Shown in pieces: positions 7,553 through 14,715 of a stretch of DNA of 33,259 bases (its first letter is position 1; each line of letters begins with the position of its first letter). Source of the DNA: Amycolatopsis coloradensis (GTDB taxonomy: Bacteria > Actinomycetota > Actinomycetes > Mycobacteriales > Pseudonocardiaceae). The translations under genes and the position numbers were made by a program. The stretch lies in assembly GCF_037997115.1 (NCBI RefSeq), contig NZ_CP150484.1:5868135-5901393 (forward strand). The letters run 5' to 3'. Under the pieces are notes generated by a model. That model had not been told where the DNA came from, did no database searches, and saw nothing but the letters and a program-made list of their open reading frames with translations.

Positions 7553-8398
7553 TCAGAACAGCGGAGGCAGGAACGCACCGAAGTTTCCGCCGGCGGCCCG
7601 ATCGGCGGGATCCGGGTCCACCTGGACCGAGTCGGGGTTCCGCGGGTCGTAGGTGACCTTCACTGTCGAGCCGCGGGCAGGGGCCTGCAGCGGCGGGGTG
7701 ATCATCGTCGTGACGACGGTCCGCTCGCCGTCGTCCGTGGGGAACCGGACCTGCACGGTGAACCTCGGATTCCCCATCACCCAGACGTTCGTGAACTCGA
7801 CACCGAGCACCTGGCCGATCACCTGCCTGCCGGTCTGGGCCAGCGCCTGCGCGCGGTCGTCCGCCTCGGCCCTGGTGACGAACGCGCGTCCCAGCACCAT
7901 GATCATGACCAGCGCGGTCACCCCGGCCACCGCCGGGAAGAGATACGGCTCGTAGTAGATGATCCAGTCCACTTCGGTCCACGGTTCGGACGGCAGCCGC
8001 TTCCCCACCGACTCGGGCGGCGTCCAGGAAGGGATCGCGACGCCGCTGCCCAGCGCGATGCCGAGGGACGCGGCGAGGCTGCTCGCCCGGAAACCGACGC
8101 CCATCCCGCGCAACGACATCCCGCCGCCCCACAGCATCGCGAACCCGAGCGACGAGGCCACCGTGATCGAGACGCTGAAGAACAGGACGAGCGAAACCGC
8201 CGGGCCCGCGTCGGCCCCCCACGCGTCGACGCGGTTCAGCGACATCAACCGGAAGCCGTCCAGCAGCCCGAGGGCGCCCGACCAGCCCGTCGCCGCCCAG
8301 GCGAGCGTCGTCGGCACGCCGAGCAGCCACAGGCGCAGTCCTGGACGTCGGGGACGCCGGGGGTCTTCCGGCAGGCCGAACTCGAAGGTCCCGAACAT
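7553..8398 (-). CDS. Four-TM membrane protein with C-terminal DUF3592-like domain
   Basis: A 281-aa protein of unknown function. The start ATG 8398 is chosen because AGAGGCGG precedes it; the frame stays open further upstream but with no coding sign. Four hydrophobic segments lie at about 22-48, 64-90, 103-124 and 151-173. A short helix and a soluble beta domain follow (about 190-262) with the pattern GQV..., TVQVRF, RTVVTTMI, P..GSTVKVTYDPRNPDSVQVDP. This ending (PG/RGxxVxVxYDPxxPxxVxv) is the DUF3592 signature. Related domains occur in the proteins at 8583-9110 and 22639-23634. It reads in the same direction as the CHAT unit, after a 184-bp gap. Confidence 0.7.
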   Translation of the reverse strand: MFGTFEFGLPEDPRRPRRPGLRLWLLGVPTTLAWAATGWSGALGLLDGFRLMSLNRVDAWGADAGPAVSLVLFFSVSITVASSLGFAMLWGGGMSLRGMGVGFRASSLAASLGIALGSGVAIPSWTPPESVGKRLPSEPWTEVDWIIYYEPYLFPAVAGVTALVMIMVLGRAFVTRAEADDRAQALAQTGRQVIGQVLGVEFTNVWVMGNPRFTVQVRFPTDDGERTVVTTMITPPLQAPARGSTVKVTYDPRNPDSVQVDPDPADRAAGGNFGAFLPPLF

Positions 8399-8582
8399 CG
8401 CCGCCGCCTCTCTGTTTGTGGTGAACCCGCGACCGCGATCGACATCGGCAGGGCGCGGCATGGCAGAACACGTCATGTCGAGCGAACAAAGCGCCCCGCC
8501 ACCGCGATAGCGGGGCCTTCGGCCGGGCGGGTTCACGCGTAGGGTCGCCTCTCCGAACCGGTCGCAGCTCCGCCTACCAGCA

Positions 8583-9110
8583 CTACGAGATCGGGCCGAA
8601 CACGGCGACCTTCGCCGGGTCGGCGGGGTCGACGCGGGCTTCGTGGCGGGTACCGGGCGCGTACTGCTGGATCGTCGCCAACGGCGCGATCAGCTGCGTC
8701 ACGGTCCGGTACGTGGTGCCGTCGGCGCGGGTGACCTCGAGTGTCGCGGTGTACTGCGCCTGCCCGGCGATCTTCCGGCCGGTCGGCTCCAGCTCGCGGA
8801 CCACCAGGGTGGCGGGCTCGCAGGTGTCGTACAGCCGCCGCAGTTCCGTGCCGTAGGCCTGCAGTTCCTGCTGCTGACGCAGTTGCTCGTCCATCGGCAG
8901 TGCCAGGAACGCCGCCATGTCCGGGTCGGCGTTGAGGCTCCGGAAGGCCTGCGCGGCCAGCTGCGGCGTCGGCAGCTGCGGGGTGATGTCGTGGCCCTGT
9001 GCGGCGGCGGCCTGCCGGAACTGCTCCGCGTGACGCTGGAAGTCCTGCGCACCCCGCGTCATGCCCTGCTGCGTCGCTTCGTTGATCTTGTCGCGGATCT
9101 TCTTGAACAT
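8583..9110 (-). CDS. Soluble protein with helical N-terminus and DUF3592-like domain
   Basis: A 175-aa hypothetical protein without signal or membrane segment. Residues 1-90 are helical and Gln/Ala-rich (KKIRDKINEATQQGM, AEQFRQAAAAQG, DEQLRQQQELQAYG), possibly coiled coil. Residues about 98-172 form a beta domain (TATLEVTRADG, YRTVTQLI, APGTRHEARVDPADPAKVAVFG) that matches the ending of DUF3592-type domains. GAAAGG precedes ATG 9110. It begins 58 bp after the CHAT protease stop and may belong to that operon. A 19-bp sequence just upstream (9167-9185) recurs exactly upstream of another DUF3592-like gene. Confidence 0.65.
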   Translation of the reverse strand: MFKKIRDKINEATQQGMTRGAQDFQRHAEQFRQAAAAQGHDITPQLPTPQLAAQAFRSLNADPDMAAFLALPMDEQLRQQQELQAYGTELRRLYDTCEPATLVVRELEPTGRKIAGQAQYTATLEVTRADGTTYRTVTQLIAPLATIQQYAPGTRHEARVDPADPAKVAVFGPIS

Positions 9111-9166
9111 CGGGTGCCGCCTTTCGCCGTGTCGTTCGTGCTGGACACAGCTTCGGCGGGCCGTTC

Positions 9167-9185
9167 CGCTACCGAACCCAGGTTT
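9167..9185. repeat. 19-bp exact repeat upstream of DUF3592-like gene, copy 1
   Basis: CGCTACCGAACCCAGGTTT, identical to 23719-23737. It covers the last codons and TAG stop of the CHAT gene and lies 57 bp before the 8583-9110 gene. It contains the near-palindrome AACCCAGGTT, so it may be a shared regulator site; it could also be a duplicated gene end. Confidence 0.55.
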
Positions 9186-12100
9186 TCCCGTCGTCGGTCG
9201 CGTCGAGGCAGGTCAGCGGCGCCCAGAAGACGGGCGATGCCGCCGGCTCGGGCTTCTCGCGCCAGCGGGCGAGCCGGGACCGCTGCCAGGCGCACAGTTC
9301 GGTGACCGGATCGTCCCCGGCGAGCGCGGTGTCGACGGCGATGACGAGTTCGGACATCGGGTCCGAACCGGGCACGGCGGCCGAGGTCGGGAGCGCCCAG
9401 ACCGTGGCGGCGACCAGTCCCGCTCCGGCCGCGACGGCGGCGAGCAGCACGCCGAACGGTTCGGCCAGACCGAAATCGCTCGCGCTGGCGCAGCCGATCA
9501 GCGCCACCCGCGCGGGCATGGTGTCCATTTCGGACAGTGCGAGGTCGGCGGCGGTGAACGGCCGGTGCGTTCCGATCGGCGCGGCCGTGCCGGGAAGATC
9601 GGCGGAGCAGGACAGATGCAGCGCGGTCTGCGCGCCGTACTCGTCGCGGACCCGGCTGACATGTCCGACGAACACCAACCGGGAACAGGGGCCCGCGAGC
9701 AGTCCGGCGAGCAGACGGCGGTCGGTGTCGGTGCGGCGGACCAGATCGAGCCCGCGGGACGCGGCGGGAAGGACCGGGCCCTCGGCGAGCCGCTCGTCGA
9801 GATGCCGGATCAGCGGTGACGCCGGATCCTGCTTGCCGAGCACGGAACCCAGCTCGCCGAACGCACTCTGGCCGGGGATACGCGGGTCGAGCAGATAGAC
9901 CGGCGGGCCGTCGGCGGCTGGTCGACGGCGCGGGATCGCGGCAGGGGCGAGCAGCGAGACGTCGGCGACGTCGAGAACCCGTTCGTCACTGTCGAAGCAG
10001 ATGCCGATCTCGTCGATCTCGAGCACGTGATCGGCCCGCCTGTCAGGCAGGGCGAGCAGCCCCCACGGAACACCGGCGAGGCTCGGGGACGGCTGGATCC
10101 GCAGGAGCGGGCGGGTTCCGCCGTCGGCGGCACGCCGGAGACGTTCGACCAGGTCCGCGGGCAGGAGGTTGAGGGCGAGGACGCGGGACAGGCGTTGTTC
10201 ACCGGCGAAGCTGCCGAAGGCGTCTTCACTCAGTGAGCGATGGACGGCGTCGGCGACGCTCTCGCCTTCGCGCGGTGTGGGAGACGCGGCGTCCAAGCAC
10301 TGGCGAGCGGTCCCGACCAGAGCGAACTCGATCGGATGGGTGTGGACGGTGTCGAGGTCCTCGGTGGTCCGCCAGGTGAGGAAGGTGTGGCCGGCGTCGG
10401 CGTAGCGCAAGAGGAAGGTCTCACGTCCGGGCTTCGCGGTCGGCCAGGTCTCGACGGTTTCGGTGACCGTGCGGGGCAGCTGGTACCGCTCGGCGGCCAG
10501 GTGGAGCCACGGGTCCAGCTCCATCGGCGACGAGGGTGACCAGCGCAGCCCGGGCGGTGGGGCGAGCCGCAGCGGAAGCGACGACGTCACGGAACCCAGT
10601 GCCGCCAACGGAAGCCCTTCGGCGACGGGGCCCACTTCGAGGGTGGGCAGGGCGCCGGTGAGGTCCAGCGAACGCCCCTCGACACCCGTGTACGCGCCGA
10701 CGGCGCAGGTGCGCTCGATCAGTTCCGCCGCCAGCCTCGGCTCCTGGAGCTGAGCCAGCAGTGCCATCAGCATTTCCGTCGCCGGACCGGCGACGTCGCG
10801 CGCCCAGGCGGTGCGTGCCTGCGGCGAGGTGAACTCGAACCGGTACTCCGCCGCCGCGAGCGCCAGCGGAAGCAGCAGGTCCAGCACGGCCGGGAGGTTT
10901 TCGCCGTGCGCGAAGCCGATCGTCGCCGCCACGAAATCCGTGTGCAGGCGATCCGACCAGTCACCCGACGTCAGCGCCGACTCCCGGGCGCGGGTCACGT
11001 GGTCCCTCGCCGTCGCCCAGTCGCCTTCGGCCATCGCACAGCGGGCCAGCGCCACGTCGAGGCGCCGCAGGCCAGGAACGTCGGCGTTGGCCGTCCAGAT
11101 CTTCCCCGCGTGCTCGAACTGGTCCCTGGCCTGCGCGACGTCGCCGGCATACAGCAGCAGGGTGCCCAGCGCGTGGCTCGCCTCCGCGACATCGCCGTTC
11201 AGGCCCGCGTCCGCGAGTTCGTCGCGGGCGGCGACGATCGCGGCGACCGCTCCGGGGAAGTCGCCACCGAAGGCCCTGTCCGCCGCCAGCTCGATGCTCG
11301 CCCTGGCGGCCAAGGGACGGCCTTCGTGCTGGGCACTCAGCCGCAGCAGATCCGCGCGCGCGTCGGCGTCTTCGCCACCCGCCTGGCGGACGCGGGCCCG
11401 CTCGGCTCGCGCCATCGCCTGCAGTGCCGCCACTTGCCCGCGGACATCGTCGATCTCCGCGATGGCTTCCAGAGCCGTCAAGATGTCCTCGATCGCGGTC
11501 CGCGCGCCCGCCAGGTCCCCGGCGGCGATCTGGACGCGCACGTCGAAGATCCGCAGTTCCAGCTCGTCCGCGCCGTACACGTCGAGCAGCTCTGGCGGGT
11601 ACTGTCCGGGCCCCGCGTCCTTGCGCTGCGCCGCCCGGCGGCGTTGCCCGGCGATCAGCTCACGCGCCTTGACGACGTCGCCTTCCTCCGTGCTCAAGGA
11701 GATGAGCACGCGCTCGGCGACCTCCCGGGAGCCTTCGATCATCCGGAGCTCGGCGTACTGTCCGTAGTGGACGATGGCGGCGGTACTGACCTTGAACGCC
11801 TGGAGCACGGCTTCGGCGCACTGACGAGCGTTGCGAAGGTCGCCGGCGGAGTAGCAGACGGTGGCCAGATCGCTGACCGCGGCGAGGTCCAGATCCGTCC
11901 GGTCGAGCCGCTGCGCGATCTCCCGCATCTTGCCGTACGTCCGGTGCGCACCGGCGACGTCACGGGCGACGGCGAGCCGTTTGGCCTTGTCCTGGAGTTC
12001 GACCGCGTCGACGAGCAGCTTCCGGTACTGGCGTTCGGACAGCGAACACGCGGGCAGCTCGCCGTACGGCGCCGGATCGAGACCGAAATGCCTTGCGACA

Positions 12101-12195
12101 CAACGACAGTTGTAACCATGCGAGGTCGCCGGACCCAGTTCGGGCGGGAGCGGCCGGTCCGGTGAATTCCGGGGCGGCGGTATGCCGACGAGCAC
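9169..12195 (-). CDS. TPR-like repeat protein with C-terminal CHAT protease domain
   Basis: A 1008-aa protein. Start GTG 12195 is chosen because GAGGAG lies 7 nt upstream and it follows the previous stop by one base; the frame is open to 12366 but that lies inside the upstream gene. Residues 1-40 carry a small Cys motif (YNCRC). Residues about 55-500 are Ala/Leu/Arg-rich helical pairs of TPR type (LAAVSDLATVCYSAGD, HALGTLLLYAGDVAQARDQFEHAG, RCAMAEGDWATARDHV). Residues about 640-1000 form a CHAT (caspase-HetF-associated with TPRs) domain with the catalytic His and Cys both present: H845 in LVFVGHVS and C902 in VALIGCASAS. CHAT domains are caspase-like peptidases, among them separases and the Craspase effector. 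No NTPase domain is fused. It is the last gene of a tightly coupled three-gene unit whose other members are candidate substrates or sensors. Ligand and target are unknown. Confidence 0.9.
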   Translation of the reverse strand: MLVGIPPPRNSPDRPLPPELGPATSHGYNCRCVARHFGLDPAPYGELPACSLSERQYRKLLVDAVELQDKAKRLAVARDVAGAHRTYGKMREIAQRLDRTDLDLAAVSDLATVCYSAGDLRNARQCAEAVLQAFKVSTAAIVHYGQYAELRMIEGSREVAERVLISLSTEEGDVVKARELIAGQRRRAAQRKDAGPGQYPPELLDVYGADELELRIFDVRVQIAAGDLAGARTAIEDILTALEAIAEIDDVRGQVAALQAMARAERARVRQAGGEDADARADLLRLSAQHEGRPLAARASIELAADRAFGGDFPGAVAAIVAARDELADAGLNGDVAEASHALGTLLLYAGDVAQARDQFEHAGKIWTANADVPGLRRLDVALARCAMAEGDWATARDHVTRARESALTSGDWSDRLHTDFVAATIGFAHGENLPAVLDLLLPLALAAAEYRFEFTSPQARTAWARDVAGPATEMLMALLAQLQEPRLAAELIERTCAVGAYTGVEGRSLDLTGALPTLEVGPVAEGLPLAALGSVTSSLPLRLAPPPGLRWSPSSPMELDPWLHLAAERYQLPRTVTETVETWPTAKPGRETFLLRYADAGHTFLTWRTTEDLDTVHTHPIEFALVGTARQCLDAASPTPREGESVADAVHRSLSEDAFGSFAGEQRLSRVLALNLLPADLVERLRRAADGGTRPLLRIQPSPSLAGVPWGLLALPDRRADHVLEIDEIGICFDSDERVLDVADVSLLAPAAIPRRRPAADGPPVYLLDPRIPGQSAFGELGSVLGKQDPASPLIRHLDERLAEGPVLPAASRGLDLVRRTDTDRRLLAGLLAGPCSRLVFVGHVSRVRDEYGAQTALHLSCSADLPGTAAPIGTHRPFTAADLALSEMDTMPARVALIGCASASDFGLAEPFGVLLAAVAAGAGLVAATVWALPTSAAVPGSDPMSELVIAVDTALAGDDPVTELCAWQRSRLARWREKPEPAASPVFWAPLTCLDATDDGKTWVR

Positions 12196-12196
12196 G

Positions 12197-13252
12197 TCAG
12201 AACTCCTCATCGGCGGAAGCGGCCGCCGCCCGTTCGGCGAGCGTCCTTGCCGCCGGAGGACGTGCCCGGACGAGCGCGACCACCTCGGCCCGGTCTTCCG
12301 CCGTGGTCCCGGCGACACCTTCTCCCGCAACGCCGACAACGACGGCGATCTGTCCACTATGGACACGAGCGGCGAGCCTGGTCGCGGTCTCGTTCAGCTC
12401 CGCCGTGCCGGAGAACCGCCCGGCGCCCAGCTCCAGCGGCACCTCGGCGAACGGCTCGCCCGCGTGACTCGCGAACGCGGTGATGGCCGCGTCGGCGAAC
12501 GCGCCCGCGACGACGATTTCGAGCCTTGTGGCGGTCGCGGCGACGACGATCCGCCAGGTCACCGTGTCCTCACCGGCGTCAAGGATCCCCGGTGGTACCC
12601 GCGCCCAGTCGACGCTCGCACGTCCGCTCGCCAATACCCCTTCGCCGGGGGCGAGCGGGGCGAGGCCCGCGGCCAGCGTGTACGCGCGTTGGCCGGGTGT
12701 CGCCGTTCCCAGTCGTGCCGACATTTCCGCCGCCGTCTCGGCGCGTACGACGTCGTCCTCGTCGTCGAACCAGGCGGCGAGCCGGGTGCACAGTCCGCGG
12801 ACTTCTTCGGCGACCGGCGGGCCCGCCGCCAGGAGGGCGTCGTCCGCGATGGCCGCGTCGAACAGCTCGGCCGGGGAAGCTTCGAACCCGTCTAGAAGAC
12901 CTTCGGCCAAGCCCTCGACGTCGGCCGTCGCGACCGCAGTCTCGAGATCCAGCAAGGCCGGATCCAGCGAGGGAATCCCGAGTGACGGACCGGCGGGCCA
13001 CCAGCGACGCAGCCACAGCAGCAAAGCGAGCCTGCCGAGTTCCGGCTGGGCAGGAAGCTCGATGTGGCCCTGGCCGAGCGCGACGAGAGTCGCCTCCGCG
13101 CCCGCGAGCCGGGTCAGCCAGGGTTCCGCGGCCGCGGCGTCGGTGAGTTCGATGTGCATCGTGGCGGCCCGGCCCGCGAGAAGATCGGCGAGGGCGAAGC
13201 GAATGAGGCCGCCATCGGCCGCGAGTACGGGCGCGTGCACCGGATGCGTCAC
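12197..13252 (-). CDS. Hypothetical protein, middle gene of the CHAT unit
   Basis: A 351-aa protein I do not recognise. GTG 13252 overlaps the upstream stop as GTGA, so translation is coupled. Residues 1 to about 190 are mainly helical, Leu/Ala-rich, with an acidic patch AAWFDDEDDVV. Residues about 195-325 look like a beta sandwich: runs such as DTVTWRIVVAATATRLEIVVAGAF, EPFAEVPLELGAGRFSGTAEL and GQIAVVVGV alternate with short loops. The C-terminus is a charged helix ending ADEEF. No signal peptide, membrane span or catalytic motif is visible. Its stop and the CHAT start are one base apart. It is a candidate regulator or substrate of the protease; this is inference from gene order. Confidence 0.75.
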   Translation of the reverse strand: MTHPVHAPVLAADGGLIRFALADLLAGRAATMHIELTDAAAAEPWLTRLAGAEATLVALGQGHIELPAQPELGRLALLLWLRRWWPAGPSLGIPSLDPALLDLETAVATADVEGLAEGLLDGFEASPAELFDAAIADDALLAAGPPVAEEVRGLCTRLAAWFDDEDDVVRAETAAEMSARLGTATPGQRAYTLAAGLAPLAPGEGVLASGRASVDWARVPPGILDAGEDTVTWRIVVAATATRLEIVVAGAFADAAITAFASHAGEPFAEVPLELGAGRFSGTAELNETATRLAARVHSGQIAVVVGVAGEGVAGTTAEDRAEVVALVRARPPAARTLAERAAAASADEEF

Positions 13253-14562
13253 GATACGGCCTCCAGCTCCGGCAACCGGGCCATGAGCGAGCGGCGGACC
13301 TTCGTCCGCAAATCCAGTGAAGTCGACCGGACCACGCCGGTGACCAGGTCGCGTACGTCGGTGGCGTCGGCGGGCAGGTCGCCGCGGACGTCGAAACCGT
13401 GCAGCCGGACCCACAGCCTGCCGAGGAAGTGCTTGGCGAACTCGCGAAGATCGCGCAGGAGTTCGGCGTCGGGCCGCGGAGTGAGCGGCGTGGCACCGGC
13501 CAGGGCTCGACGAGCGTGCAGGACGTACCCCTCCCGGGCGACCTGCGCGTTGAGCCGGCGAGCGAATTCGGGTACACCGGCGGGCGCCGCGCCGTCGAGT
13601 GGCCTCAGCGCGGGCGCGAGGACGACCCCGAGCGCGAAACACGCGGCCAGCGCGGGCAAGCAGAGCCCGAATCCGGCGGCGACCCTGGTGAGCTCGTCGT
13701 CGACGAGGGCTTCGACGGAGACCCGCTCGTCCGGCGGAAGACGGCGCAAGGTCGCGCGTACCCGCCGTTCGACACTGCGCTCCAGGAGCTCGGTGCCGGT
13801 TTCGTCGCTCCGGTTCAGCGGCGGGACGGTGGTGCGATCCCCGCGCTGCAGACCGAGATCCGGTGCGCGCAGCCCTGAAATCTCTCGGACGACTTCGCTC
13901 AGGCGGCGGGCTCCGCCCGGCTGCCGCAGCATGAGTCCGAGAGCGTGCCCGGCGGCCGAATCGGCGAGAACCCGCCAAGCGGAGTCGGAAAGTTCGTCGA
14001 CGAACGCGCCGAGTGCGGTGATGTCCTGCGGTACGGCGGATTCGGCTTGCCAGCGGCGCCGCAGTTCCGCGGTCAGCTCGGCCGAGTGCCGCGGATCCGC
14101 GAGGTACGAGGTGAGCTGATCCACGCCCACCGCACTGCCCTCGCCGTGCAGATCCCGCAACGCCGCCGCGGCCGTCTCCGCCGCGTCCGGCCCCGGCGAG
14201 CCGAAACCGGTCGCCAATTCGTACGCCAGCGGGAAACACACGTCCTGGACGTTGCCCGCGGTGATGCGCAGCGCGCGGCGCTGCCGTTTGAGGTGGGTGA
14301 ACCACGCGGCCGTCGCGCGCAGCCTGTCCGCGTCGGCCAGCAGCAGTTCCGTCAGCTCGGCCGCCGTGGCCGGATCCAGCACGGGACGGCCGAGCCGGGG
14401 CCGCGCGGCGGTGCGGATCACCAGCGGGTCGATGAGCTTCTTGATCGTCCGGGTCAGCGGACCGCCATCGGCCGACGACAGGACCTCGACACCGTCGATG
14501 CGTTCCCATGCCTGAGTGAGAACGGCCGAACGCAGCCGGGGCCCACCCGATTCCGTCGTCAA
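13249..14562 (-). CDS. Hypothetical helical protein, first gene of the CHAT unit
   Basis: A 437-aa protein I do not recognise. The start is probably TTG 14562, preceded by a strong GGGAGGGAGG; no ATG or GTG near the 5' end fits. The protein is almost entirely alpha-helical and rich in Arg, Leu and Ala. Residues 294-319 form an uncharged hydrophobic run (GFGLCLPALAACFALGVVL and flanks) long enough to span a membrane or to bury in a bundle. Other features are a conserved-looking KRQRRALRITAGNVQDVCFPLA segment near 92-113 and a basic C-terminal helix. It heads the unit that continues through 12197-13252 to the CHAT protease and is divergent from the big secreted carbohydrate protein. No function can be assigned. 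Confidence 0.75.
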   Translation of the reverse strand: MTTESGGPRLRSAVLTQAWERIDGVEVLSSADGGPLTRTIKKLIDPLVIRTAARPRLGRPVLDPATAAELTELLLADADRLRATAAWFTHLKRQRRALRITAGNVQDVCFPLAYELATGFGSPGPDAAETAAAALRDLHGEGSAVGVDQLTSYLADPRHSAELTAELRRRWQAESAVPQDITALGAFVDELSDSAWRVLADSAAGHALGLMLRQPGGARRLSEVVREISGLRAPDLGLQRGDRTTVPPLNRSDETGTELLERSVERRVRATLRRLPPDERVSVEALVDDELTRVAAGFGLCLPALAACFALGVVLAPALRPLDGAAPAGVPEFARRLNAQVAREGYVLHARRALAGATPLTPRPDAELLRDLREFAKHFLGRLWVRLHGFDVRGDLPADATDVRDLVTGVVRSTSLDLRTKVRRSLMARLPELEAVS

Positions 14563-14613
14563 TCGCCCTCCCTCCCGCAGGCCACGACTCTATCCGAGAG
14601 ACCGTTCGGACTA

Positions 14614-14670
14614 ACTTTCGTCCGTTCTGTACATACTTTCGTTGACTTCATCCGAAAGTCCTCTTAGGTT
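14614..14670 (+). promoter_or_regulatory. Promoter with ACTTTCG operator repeats
   Basis: TTGACT (14642-14647) and TAGGTT (14665-14670) are separated by 17 bp, a good actinomycete promoter for the gene at 14716. The -35 is enclosed by a perfect inverted repeat, ACTTTCG (14635-14641) and CGAAAGT (14653-14659). A third copy, ACTTTCG at 14614-14620, is 21 bp (two helical turns) upstream in direct orientation. This looks like a repressor site that could also touch the divergent CHAT unit. The regulator is unknown. Confidence 0.6.
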
Positions 14671-14715
14671 CAGCGGCGTCACAGAGGTGCTCCGCCGCCG
14701 ACCCGAGGAGCAACG

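Noticed and set aside
9166..9190. Duplicated CHAT gene end at 23719 as evidence of a second, lost CHAT gene
   Set aside because: Only 19 bp match and the sequence further upstream shows no CHAT residues in any frame; a shared regulatory or repeat sequence is simpler.
12351..12365. TGTCCACTATGGACA palindrome resembling the outer parts of the composite repeat
   Set aside because: It is inside coding sequence, has no family hairpin beside it and is short enough to be chance.
12196..12366. Longer start for the CHAT protein at 12366
   Set aside because: This would overlap the upstream gene by 170 bp. The GTG at 12195 has GAGGAG in place and follows the previous stop directly.
12197..14509. 770-codon leftward frame covering two genes of the CHAT unit
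   Set aside because: Its first part is a shadow of the 437-aa gene. The real protein begins at GTG 13252, where coding character and the GTGA overlap appear.
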